DNA of 64,000 nt from Pieris napi (lineage: Eukaryota > Arthropoda > Insecta > Lepidoptera > Pieridae): the NCBI RefSeq assembly GCF_905475465.1, contig NC_062244.1, positions 3,360,501 through 3,424,500 of the forward strand, written 5' to 3'. Of this stretch, positions 34,550 through 47,000 are shown one piece after another. Within the stretch, counting starts at the first letter, position 1. Each line of letters begins with the position of its first letter. The notes under the pieces were generated by a model. It saw only the letters and a list, made by a program, of their open reading frames with translations. It did no database searches and had not been told where the DNA came from. The translations under genes and the position numbers were made by a program.

Positions 34550-37500
34550 CTGTAAGAAAAAGCTTCTAGATTTCGGGTTTTTGTTAAGACTTAAAAATAA
34601 AAATGTGTCGTTTAATTAAGACAATTATATCAATACGAGGTTTAATATAATTATTATATTATTATTTTATATATTTTTTTGAGATTTATTAACTAAGATA
34701 TAAAAAATATGTTGATACTAATATAAAAATTATGTAGTAACTTGTGAAAAAAAAAATTTGTTCTATTAATATGTTACTCATTATGGGTTTTTATAAATTG
34801 ATCTTTCATTATGTAATCAAATAAATTGAAAATAGGTAACTAATTGGTTAATTAATAGATTTAGAAGGCAATAAAACAAATTTGTATAAAAACCCATCGT
34901 TATATTGTCATCATTGTTGTGTATTTAGTTATATATTTGAAAGGATATATAGCATGATATTAAGCCTTGGGAACTGTTACTTATTGGTTACGATCGAAGT
35001 TATCTATCAAAGAAATAAAGACAACAACAAGATAACAGTAAACTATTTTAGTTAATAAATACGATCCCGATATTTAAAGAGCCTAATACAGAGACAAAAT
35101 TATCTTTAAAATATATAAAACCTGCCCGTCCCGGCTTCGCACGGCTAACAATTATATTTTTAAATATTTGACAATACATAAAGCCCATATCAGGAATAAT
35201 GTGGTAACAATTTTTAAAAAATACGGCCAGTAGCTTTTCTTATTCTCTACAAAAATACAAAAAAATCTGTTATTACAAGTTTATTATTAGTATAGATAAA
35301 AATACAACAACAAATTGTATAGGCACTTTGTCCATCATCAGGCAAAAATTTGGTCCAATAATCATTTAAGTTATGCATACAAAGCTACGTAATAAAGTCA
35401 CCAGCCCTGATGATAATCTTTATTAAACCTCAAAAGGAAACGAATGTTAACTTACTTAGAAGAAATCAAACCGGAGATTTATGTTATAAGTGCATTTACG
35501 AAAAGTAAAAGTGCACCACATTGGAAATTTAATTGTTAAATTATATGAAGATACCTCGATTAGTAGAGAAAACAATAAAATCAAAACCATCACTAAATCA
35601 AAAAGACCCATCACTATGTCAATCAAGAACTATGTGATAACTGAGACTATGTCACTGGTGCAGCGGACTGACTGGTCTTGCATTGTTCTTAAACAATGGT
35701 ATTTATAAGATTTTAAAACAAACACAATTATTGAGGCGTGTGTTGGTAATGTAAGCTGTCTCTTGGAACAAGCATCATTGCAACGCCATAATTCAAGAGC
35801 GCTTTGCACCACAGCCTTTTAAGGTCTGGGCTATATGTATCTGTTTCGTGATTTGTTTTTTCTAAAAGGCAAGTAGGTCCCCCTTGTGTGCCTGATACAC
35901 GCCGTCTAAATTTTTTTGGTTCTAAGACATGCTGGTTTCCTCACGATGTTCCTTCACCGTACTGTGTAGTGTGAAGATAAATGTATTTTTCTAATGTGGA
36001 GATAGAAATTCCAGTGATGAGAATCGCATTTTTTTTTCGGAATGGTTGGATTGAATCAACGATTTATATTTTAATTACCGACTCCTTGCTCACATGCTTA
36101 GGATAAGATCCATCGTCGAGACTTACAGGTATAGGGATTCAATACGTCTTCGCATATCCTCCAGTTTTCCCTCCCTCCAATTTTAATAGTTTGTATATTC
36201 TACATTTTAAAGTCACCTCGGGATTTGTCTGCCACGATATCGGAGACTACTAGATTTGCTCGAGAAAGTTGCATGGATGTGCTTTTTTAACTTCTCATGT
36301 CAATTTTACATGTGTATACCTTATTTCTTTTATATTTTATAAGTGTTTGATTGTCCTCGTTTTAACATGTGTGATGTTTGGAATCAAAAATAAAATAAAT
36401 CATACATTAAAAATACGCACTAGACTTCATACACCATAGAATTCAATTACATTCTCAGTTGCTATATCAATAATATTTATGGCCGTTTGAGACTTCCAAC
36501 TTATTACATAAAAATTTACATTTCTTCTAATCCATCCTTCTATACTAATATTAGATACGAACTTTTTTTTGGGTTGAACGTGCGATTCTGTCTCACAGAA
36601 ACACTTCCAGACATTCGCAGTCGGTTCCAACACCAAATATAAGAGGGAATGGTCACGTGACGAAGTGAGAGTCAATTGGTATGGTGCTGACGTTAGTCTC
36701 TTTCTTTTGTCTCAGTCTCTTGGTTCGACGGAAGGTTTTAGACTATATTATACTACGACCTAATTTAAATTTTACTAGATTTCTTTTTTGTAAGTTCATA
36801 CTGTAAGACAAAGCAGCGAGGAACTTGTTACCATAATATAACACGGGTTTTCCAAATCTGTTTTATTAAAATTAAAACTAGCTCCCTCGATATAATATGT
36901 CTTTTCCGTGTCTATTTTAAACCAATTACTAAGAATTGAATCACAATAGCTATATAAAGGCGAAGCAGACAGGATAGTTAAGACAAATTTAATACTTACT
37001 TATGAAAGAATAAATTCTACAGATGATGAAAATTTGTTTCAATATACCGCCCCTAAATGGACAGTGAACATTAACTTATTGAACAAACTAATAATAAAAA
37101 CATCCATATTTATCAGAGGATGCAGTCCATTCATTAATTATCAACATCTTAAACCTACATTAGTAGATTTAAGATAAAAGATCTTGCAACAGTACAGTTG
37201 GTTTATGGTTATGATTTCCAAAACGTCGGTAATGTTGTTTAGTTTGCAAAATGTGAAATGAGCGATTGAAGTATACTATAGAAAAAACAGATGGCGCTAA
37301 AAGCTTTTTATTTTTTTATTAATTATAGACAAGTGCCCCCGTCCGGAGCGTGACACATGTACACCGAAGACTGTATTAGTGAATAAAAGAAGAATGAGCA
37401 AAGCAATAAGCAATGTCGCTACTTGTAATGCCACTGGATCTTTCCATTACCTAAAGATGAACACGCATTAATTTAACAAAAACAAATGAATAGCGATCAA

Positions 37501-38109
37501 GAACTTTTTCCACTACTCAAACATAATACGAGATAAGAGTAGAATAAACAATATTTCTTTATGTCATGGATCAAGTGATTGTCAGTATCGCCTCTCGATG
37601 TAACCAGATTGAACTAGCTTCAAACAGTATTGCCAATAAATAATTTGTAAATTCTCGGGGAATTTCTTAACGTTAGGCAAGATTATGGTATCGTTAATAA
37701 CACAAGTCGATTAATTATTCTATGCTTGTTACAATGTAATATGCCACCTGCTGAGTATAGTGATAAAATATATAGATTTCAAATTAGAGATAAATCATAC
37801 AGAGAGGTTTTAGGCTAATAATACGCAATAAATTAATTAATGTATTTAATGTACGCAGGCCGCATCATTTAAATAATGACTAGAATATGACATTGTATCT
37901 ACGTAATTAGGTCTTAAGAAAGCCAGAAATATTTTGATAAATACATTATTATTATTTTAATATAATATTAATCACATCCTTATATCTCGTATCATAATAT
38001 TTGAATTACGAACTGCAACATTAAAAAAATATACTATCGTTACTTTAGGCTTCATATTTTATGGACGAACAATTTTTATAGTCAACGCAGTGACATATTT
38101 AAAATTAAA
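34550..38109. other. Region without a supported gene
   Basis: The missing 5' exons of the unidentified gene probably lie here, but none could be proved. A Helitron-type 3' hairpin remnant (cctgcccgtcccggcttcgc) is at about 35122-35150 and a SINE fragment at 35925. An 82-codon minus-strand frame at 36427-36675 has fairly normal composition but no recognised relative or splice context. Confidence 0.4.
35925..36020 (-). repeat. SINE fragment
   Basis: Contains gacatgctggtttcctcacg then atgttccttcaccgta, matching the left part of the SINE at 6420-6598. The tRNA-like part is missing. Confidence 0.55.
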
Positions 38110-39049
38110 TGGTGCGTGTACTTATGTACGCGCGTAAGAAGTTATACTTCTTTGGCTTTCTTTATTTTTTTTAAATAATCTATATATATAAAAATGAAAC
38201 CCGTTTTCCGTTGTCACGACATAACATGAAAACGGTTTGACCGATTTGTCTGATTTTTTTTATAATATACCTTGAAGTACGAAGATGGTTCGTACGGAGA
38301 AAAATTAAAATAAAATTGAGTGAATCAGTCTAAAAACAACACTTTTCTATATTCCCATACAAAATATTCGTAATAATACTTAAAAGTGAATTTGAACTAT
38401 AACACCATAGCATAAAGTTCAAGTGTTAGTGGAGGGGTTCCGGGAAGGTAAATTTTTATTTTTTGACATAATGTATTTGTTGTCTTATCAATTTTCTTTT
38501 TTTATCTTACTAGCTAGACCGGTGTCCCGAATAGCAGAATAAGTATTTTAAACAAATAAAGAATCGACTGTTAGGCGGTACGATGTTCGCCAGGCCAGCT
38601 AGTTAATAATAAATATTTAGCGTTAATAATTTAACAATATTTAATATTTAGTATATTATTCAATTATTAATTAATATTAATAATTATTATTATTTATTAT
38701 TTTATTATATTATTAATTCAATTTAATAACTAGGTATGTCTCATAACCTTTTAACTACGTAACAAGAGGTCTTTGTGAAAAAGCATTACTAAATTTCTTT
38801 GAAAAACAATTAAAACTCCTATATTTGTTTAAAAGGTAAATGACAAATGTCATTATAATCATTCAAAATTCTTGGCATACGAACTTCACGCATATTCTAT
38901 TTCTTTTTACTTGTAGATTGTCTTATTCCTATCTCGCTCGCGCACGCTATAATCACACTCCCAATTTTGTGTCACAGGTGCGCCGCATCGTAAAATTTCA
39001 CTCTCATAAATTTTTCATAACGCGCCTAAAGAAGTATAACTTCAAAAAC
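38110..39049 (+). mobile_element. GAAGTTATACTTC-bounded element, copy A, with nested Helitron
   Basis: The left end ggtgcgtgtacttatgtacg, then cgcgtaagaagttatacttc tttggc, and the right end cctaaagaagtataacttca aaaac match copies at 45737, 50143 and 58590. The Helitron 38179-38602 sits inside, so the host element was present first. The right part holds a 75-codon frame that is only the element's own sequence. Confidence 0.75.
38179..38602 (+). mobile_element. Non-autonomous Helitron, copy 1, 424 bp
   Basis: Starts TCTATATATATAAAAATGAA, contains tgaaaacggtttgaccgatt, and ends with a hairpin (ggcg...cgcc) then CTAG at 38599-38602, between A and T. Nearly the same sequence is at 41993-42410. 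Confidence 0.9.
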
Positions 39050-40062
39050 ACAGTGCTGTGTGAATAATAGACAATAATTCGGTAATTTTAATTTTGTTAA
39101 GAAGACAATTTAATAAACAACTATGTCACATAGATTTGTCATTAAAAAACCCAAAATATGCAATTATGGTTATGGTTATAATTTTGTAATCGCTAATATA
39201 GGAAGTACCTAGCATACTTTGCACGTAGGTTAATAACTTAGAAAATTGGCCTTTATCAAGTTAACGACTTTGCGAGTCGAGTCCCCGTTCATAATGATAG
39301 GCCGGCTTTCTTGAACTATTTAAACTCATTCGATGAACGGCACAGAACCGCTTCGAACTGGTTATATGTCATATTTTAGTTTTTATTTATTCGGAATTGA
39401 CCGCTTTGCAAATTAGGGTTAAGAAACCGGAATATTTTTGTTGATAAAAGGTTTGATAGGGGCAGGGGTAAATTCCCTTTCACAAAACTTATAATGGAAT
39501 AGTAGTATGGCATATGTAGGTATTTTGAGTTTATACTAAAATGTACATGAATACACTATATATTACGGAATTAGTGTTATGTATAATAACATTTAATGAA
39601 GTAATGTAAATATATTATTACAATAAATACTTATACAGTAATATAAGTAAATGTAAATTTAGATTTTCCTTTTTTTATATTGATGTTCATAAGTGTACTT
39701 ATAAAAAAAATTTTTAATTTGATTTCAAATAATCTGACATAGCACCGATGAACTTATAAATATAGATTGGCACACCTAGGTCTTCAATTAGTTTCAATAA
39801 CTATACACAGTTGTAATTGAATTGAAAAGACTCGTAAAATATTATAATATTTACTTGACTTATCTTGTATGAAATATTTAAATACCAGCGCAGGATCGGG
39901 CTAATTTTAGACGTTTGGGGGTTTTTTAATCCGATTAAAAATTTAACTGTTTACAGTCTTCAAGTTCATGGTTCACCGTAAATCTATCAAATGTTTCGGA
40001 TGACAATCAAAACAATGACGAAATACCAAAGTCAAGGACGCAATGAACCTACAATTATTCCT
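39050..40062. other. 5' flank of ALDH1L1
   Basis: AT-rich non-coding sequence between the element ending at 39049 and the putative ALDH1L1 TATA box. No transposon end or open frame is convincing. Confidence 0.4.
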
Positions 40063-40068
40063 TTATAA
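40063..40068 (+). promoter_or_regulatory. Putative TATA box of ALDH1L1
   Basis: TATAAA lies about 30 bp upstream of ttagttt (40092-40098), which resembles an arthropod initiator, and about 80 bp upstream of the start codon at 40144. Spacing is right for a TATA/Inr promoter; no other support. Confidence 0.45.
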
Positions 40069-40143
40069 AGGAACGAGATCATAACTTCGTGTTAGTTTGA
40101 CCACAGTCGTAAACGCGGTCGGGCGAAGATTACCTACTCAAAG

Positions 40144-43100
40144 ATGCCACCCGTTGCTGTGCCTAATGAGGTAATACTCGATTTAAATTATATTTTTGTG
40201 AATTCTATTTTATAACCAACCAGCTATCATTTTTTGTTGTTTTTTTATTTTTTTTATTTTTAGGCGCCAAAAAAATCGCTTCGGATTGCAATTATCGGAC
40301 AGAGTACGTTCGCGGCGGAAGTTTTTAAATTGCTTATAAAGGATGGACACCAAGTCGTCGGTGTATTCACTGTCTTAGATAAAGGAAACAGAGAGGATCC
40401 TTTGGGTAAGCATTTTTAATCTAAACAAATGTTTAAGTTACCTCCACTTTAATGTCAAACGTCAAATATTTTTTTTGCTATTTGAGTCCCAAACATTGTT
40501 GATCTGTTGATAAATTTAGCTTATTTCAGGATTACAATTATTTAAGTAATAATCAGCAGACATTCATTAAAATGTAGGGCAACTATAATAAGCAAAAGTT
40601 TAATTATTAATAGTAATGCTGATAATATACAAAGTATAAATTAGATCAAATAGTATTTCCTGAAATTTAGATTACATGTCTTGCGATAATATTTAACCTC
40701 AATAATATACATTGAAATATAATAAATGTTTGTATTATTTGCTGAGAATTTTTACGTTTTCCATGTTTTTTTATATAAAATAACATACACTTGACAAAAT
40801 TTGTACATCAAAACATAACAGTGAATTATAAATTAAACGGTACCGAAAACAACTTATTTAGTCAAAATATAACATTTAACTACGGTGGTAAATATAAGAA
40901 TTTGTGTTAACAGGCAAGGGCTATCCATTGATAATTTTAGGATATAATTTTTGTATAATTATTCAAATAAAATTCTTTTCAGCAACCATCGCGTCACAAA
41001 ATGGAATACCAGTGTTTAAATACAAGAGTTGGAGAATCAAAGGCAAAGTTATACCGGAAGTTCTAGAAGAATACAAATCCGTAAGTTTTTACTCTTTAAC
41101 TTACGTTCATTTACTTAATCTGTGGAGAAAATGTTATTTAATTTTGTTCCTTACCGGAATAAAATTTCGACCATCGGTGTGCACTGTATTTAAAATCTAA
41201 CGCTGGTATCTATTTATATATCTTTTTGTGTACTAACATTTGACATTTTCCTATGCAAACGGCGTATTTTAATTTAATAATTTCGATTTCATTCTGGTAT
41301 TTGCATACAATTTTTATGCTCATTTATTATGAGGCATTATTTATACCGTCAATACAGAGTTAATATGCGTTAATGATATGAGAATAGAAAAAAAAAACCG
41401 AGAAAACTAAACGTGCTAATTTAAATCTTACCTTTAATGATTTCTTATGATAATAATATTCGTTTATAGACGATCTTGGATCTCATTATTCAGAATATTT
41501 GCAAATGATTTATTACATATATATTACTCGTAGTACTAGGAATGCAATTTACATTCTTAAGTTTTTATACGGAAATGCATATTGTGTGTCACAATATTGT
41601 ACAACCAATTACCTTGTGAATACTTATAACAATTTTAATTCGGCTTCGGTCAAAATTTATATTAATTAGAATGAATTTAACGTTTAAAATGTACATAATA
41701 TTTTAAAAATGATTTTATTACTAAAACAAGAACAAGAGTTTACGAACTTTAAAAGATACAAGTACCACGTACTAGGTGATAACCCATACTTATCAGACAG
41801 CTCGATGCGTGACAGTTTAACTGATATCAACTTACCTCTTATGGACTCCCAGTAATCAATTAATTTAACAGATGTAAAGTAAAGCTGTCAACAATTTAAG
41901 ATTGGATTTTTTTTTGTGCGTCTGTTAGTGTGTGCGTCAGATATTGAATATCTGTTATTCTAGATTTAGATGAATCCTTATGGTATTTTTTATCTATATA
42001 TATAAAAATGAAACCCGTTTTCCGTTGTCACGACATAACATGAAAACGGCTTGACCGATTTGTCAGATTTTTGTTTTATAATATTCCTTGAACTACGATA
42101 CGAGGATGGTTCTTCGGAAAGAAATTTTAAAAAAAATTGAGTGAAAACGTCTAAAAACAACACTTTTCTACAAAATATTCGTAATAATATTTAAAGGCAA
42201 TTTGAACTTTAATACCATATAAAGTTCAAGTGTTAGTGGAGGGGTTCCGGGAAGGTAAATTTTTACTTTTTGACATAATGTATTTGTTGTCTTATCAACT
42301 TTCTTTTTTTTACCTTACTAGCTAGACCGGTGTCCCGAATAGCAGAATAAGTATTTAAAAAAAATAAAGAATCGACTGTTAGGCGGTACGATGTTCGCCA
42401 GGCCAGCTAGTTAATAATAAAAGAGGAAACATATTTTTTTTAGTGCTTTCTTAATTCGTTCTTTAAGGAAATAACGTACTGTCATTTACATTGTTTAATT
42501 AAACATATTTCATATTTACGATCAAGCAGTATTTACAATTTTCTTAACCTACATAATTAAAATTATTAAAAATAAAATCAAAACAAGTTTTAAAAAGATC
42601 CCTGTGGCATTGTACCTTTAACGCTGGCATCATTTCCTCGCTGTATTGCGATACTTATTCGTTGAGCCAGGAAAGTACCAGCTCTGAGGTCCCCGGTACT
42701 ATCTACCAGACGCCAACTTAAATCTTTAATAAGCGCCTGTGCACTTGAACCCCACGGCCATAAAAACGTACTGTTATTTGTATAAATTTAGAATAATAGT
42801 CTCCGTGAATAACATTTTTAAGAATTTACTAGCTAAATGACATTTTGTACCTTGTATAAAGTTCGATATATGTTCGTGGTTCCATATACCCAAGCCAAGC
42901 CCAAGTTTCGTTAACATTTATTGTGCTATTAAATATTTTGGTATAGTTCGCTCAAAAGGTAATTTAATTAATTTATTTAATCTCTTTATTACCAACGTTA
43001 CAGAATAGTTTAGAGCAATTTGAAGTTAACTTTATGGTTTTTTTCAATAAGGTCGTATATCAAAAAACTATAACTATAAGAGCAAAATTTTAAACAATAT

Positions 43101-43973
43101 TTTTTGGAATTTCTTTAGAGTATATTTACCAAATCACTTAGAAGATGTTTTCTATTTATCTTCGCAAGAATTTGTGTATTGTGTAACCAATAGTTTATGT
43201 AATGTCGTGTGTTTACATTTACCATTATAACTCTAATAAGTTTAAGAATACTGATTTGTTAGATAAATGTCGCTAAAGCATATTAGTTAAGTATTACAGA
43301 AAAAACATTCTTCCGTGTTTTTTAAATTAATTTTCTTTTTTATGTCCTCCTCGTTTTGTTTCCTTTGTGTAAAAAAGGAACAAATTACAAGACGCTAGTC
43401 TGAAAAGGTTTGACTAACATCGGAATAATACAAATAGTCAAAAATTAAGTGGCAGCTAGGTGAGGGGTACCAGGTTCGATTCCCGGTTTGAGGGCAAGTT
43501 TTAATTTAATTTAAATTTGTCCTCGGCCTTTGGGAGGGTTGTGCGGTACCGGGCGAGTGCTTAAACCGTACGGTCGAATTTCTAAGGCAAGCACTGAGTA
43601 TGCTACCTAAGAAAGGAGACTGTAAAGGTTTAGAACGTAGCAATACGTTCTAGGCCGAGGATGGCAATTACAATATATAATAATCTTATAAAAATCTTAT
43701 ACTTGACGCTGGCTAATGCACAAACCGTGCCAGGCCTAAAAAAAAAAATAGTCAAAACAAATTTCGTTCTCCTTAATTTGATTCTAAGAGCTTAACTTCT
43801 ACAAACACATAAAATTATCTTTACATTAGAAAAGATTGAAGAAACCTCCGTAACTAGAACACGGGTAAAGACTTTCATCCAATTAGATTTGTGGTGCAGG
43901 ATTAATGAGAGAATTCAATCATGCATAACAATGATTTGCATTTAGTTATATAATACTAATTGTTGTATAATAA

Positions 43974-44014
<41 letters not shown>

Positions 44015-47000
44015 TTCAATTTGCCGTAGACATGCTCTAAATAAATAACGACTTCATCAGCATTACTTTGCACTTTTTATTAAATCATATAATTATTGTC
44101 TGAATATATATACACAACCTAACCTTTTCCATGAACAAGTGACGCCAAACTGTGCGTAAAGAGAGCGCGTATGCTGAAACGACAAATACGACGAAAAATA
44201 CGCTCGTCTGTGATCACCCTTAATGTAGAAACAATATAAGTTAGATGTAAGCTAACATACTTAAAAGTCATTCATGATATGATTTATTCTACGATTCAGC
44301 AATTTTGTTTTTTTCACTTGTAATTTTTTTTATTTCCAGGTACAAGCAGATTTGAACGTGCTACCATTCTGCACCCAATTTATCCCCATGGAAGTGATTC
44401 TCTACCCCCAGTACCAAAGTATTTGCTACCACCCCAGTATCCTCCCGAGACATAGAGGAGCGTCATCCGTGAATTGGTAAGTGGACTTAGTTAGGATTAA
44501 AAACATTTATTTAGTCTTACAATGATATACAGTCAAACCTGAGTAAGTGACAACTGGGTAAGTGAGAAAACTCTATTAATGAGAGTATTTACCGGGTTAC
44601 CATGAAACCTGCATAAGTGACAGTCATTTTTCACGCGTGAACCTCTATGAGTGAGATTGATACGTTCCTATAAGCAGTTGAACGCGTTTACTTTTGCTAT
44701 TAACACATTCTTACATTTTGAAGGACTCTTATTTAATTCAAACCAAATATGCATCTGTTATTGTTTTTTTAGTTTTATAGACCTCTATATGTGAGACAGA
44801 ATCCTTCTGTAAATCTGCAAGCTAGAAACTCGTGTTAGTGAGAAACCTCTATTAGAGAAAAAGAGGTCGCGCTCCCTTGAGCTCTCACTTACCCAGGTTT
44901 GACTGTTTTAAAAAACTTTACAAATCTGATAGAAAATTAAAAAGAGTACATATACTTTAATAGTGTCTTTATGTTCAGAAAGAACAACAATGAACGTTTA
45001 ATCCATGAAGAACATATTAACACAAGTTATTTCCTAATTTTTAACGCTATTTATTCAAATCACCTTGATTTTAATATTTGTATTTATTTAGGACCCTTAT
45101 AGAAGGCGACACAACCTGTGGTCTTTCCATATTCTGGGCGGATGACGGTTTAGATACAGGACCAATTTTACTGCAAAAAAGTTTTCCGTGCACTATTGAT
45201 GACACCGTTGATACAATTTATAATAAATACTTATATCCCGAAGGTAAGTTTCCATAAATCAGTCATTAAAATTGATATGGTAAAGGTATGGTGGAGTTCC
45301 AAAAGTCGATTCAGAGCTAAAAATAATTATTTTAAGTTTTAAGTGTCTAGCCCAAACATCATTACGAGGTACAGGATTTCATTCAGAACATCTGTCAGTT
45401 CTCTATGCATTCTTTTTTTATACTTTTAAAATCATTGTTATATTACTAATAATATTGTTTTTTACAGGGATTAAGGCTTTATCTGAATCGGTGAATATGG
45501 TAGCAAATGGTACAGCACCTAAAATTAATCAAACAGAGGAGGGAGCTACTTATGATCCAGCATTATTTAAGGCGGAGACGCATCAGGTACCATTTTATAA
45601 ATGTTGCTATGCCACGCTAAATTAGTTCCAAATAAAGCATAATCCTTAAACATACAGACTGGTAAACATATATAAATTTGCTGGGTTTATGAAGCCAGAT
45701 TTAATTATTTCATCAGCTTCCGAACTATATAAAAAAGGGTGCGTGTACTTATGTACGCGCGTAAGAAGTTATACTTCTTTGGCATTATTAAAAATAGTTT
45801 TTGATTGCATGCAAATAATTAATTACAATTAAATAATCAAAGACTGGAAAAGGAGTCATTAAAGTCAATAAAGTTCAGTTTACATTTGAAAAATTAAATA
45901 AATAAATATTTAATAATATTATATTTATTATTATTTTCTTATATTAATTAGTATTGATTTAAATATTAAATTTAAATCACTTCTGATTATAATTCAGACG
46001 CACATATAAAATTCGCACATGTATAAAGTGAACAGAGGCGGCGTGCGTGCCTACATGCGCCACTAACTTCATTCTGTTAATTTTGTGTCACGGTGCACGC
46101 GCATCGTGAAATTTCACTCTCATCAATTTTTCATAACACGCCTAAAGAAGTATAACTTCAAAAACAACTAAACTTTAATTTATTACTTATTTATTTATTT
46201 TTATTTTTGTTCTCCAAAATAAAGTAACATTAAACTAAAGTATACTTAAAGAATTGGTCCTTGAGGCAGCTACCTTTTTAACTAAGCAGTTTAACAATCA
46301 TATTACAGATCGATTGGTCCAAAGGTGGTTTAGCCCTACACAACTTCATCAGAGGACTTGATTCGTCTCCAGGAGCTACCACTTTCATTAAACCACAAAC
46401 CGAAGACAGTGAAAATATTGAGATTAAGTTTTTTGGATCTGCTCTATGGGAAGGCGAATATGAAGCAGAGGGAGACGTTATTATTATACCTGGATTAAAT
46501 AAACCGGCTGTGATACATGACGGTGGTTTGCTGATTACAGCAAATGATGGTGTAAAGGTATGTAGAATTGATAGTTGATGTCATGTGTAGATATATCCAC
46601 TGTTTAACTTTATAATTTAGTATTTTGAGAGCATTACGCGTGGAGGAGTTTTTGAGCTGTTGATATAGAAGGTGTCTTTCTAATAATTAGTACCCATGTC
46701 AAATTGGTTGAAGTGCGTATTAGTTATATGCTTAATTAATAGCAAATAAAAGTAGAGACAATAGAAGTGACTTAATTTTCTTAGGTAACGGTAACATAAG
46801 TTAAGTCTATGTATTAATTTAACGTAACGGTTATAGAACCTGAAGCATTCGTTTAATTTTTCAGTTAAATATACAAAGATTAAAAGTTAACGGAAAAATG
46901 ATCAACGCGCAAAATTTCTACAAAGCTAATGAAAACAAAGTATCACTAGAGTTAACTGACGAAGAAAAGCAATTCGTTGAGAACGCTAGAAATATTTGGA

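Noticed and set aside
36427..36675. 82-codon minus-strand frame (PTANVWKCFCETESH)
   Set aside because: Considered as an upstream exon of the unidentified gene, but no acceptor/donor pair joins it in frame and no family is recognised.
38640..38720. TAAT-rich tract as possible replication origin or matrix attachment site
   Set aside because: Simple AT-rich sequence inside a transposon; no specific signal supports a function.
38840..39067. 75-codon plus-strand frame
   Set aside because: It is the right half of element copy A; nearly the same sequence occurs at 58776-58979 and 46080-46165, so it is repeat sequence, not a gene.
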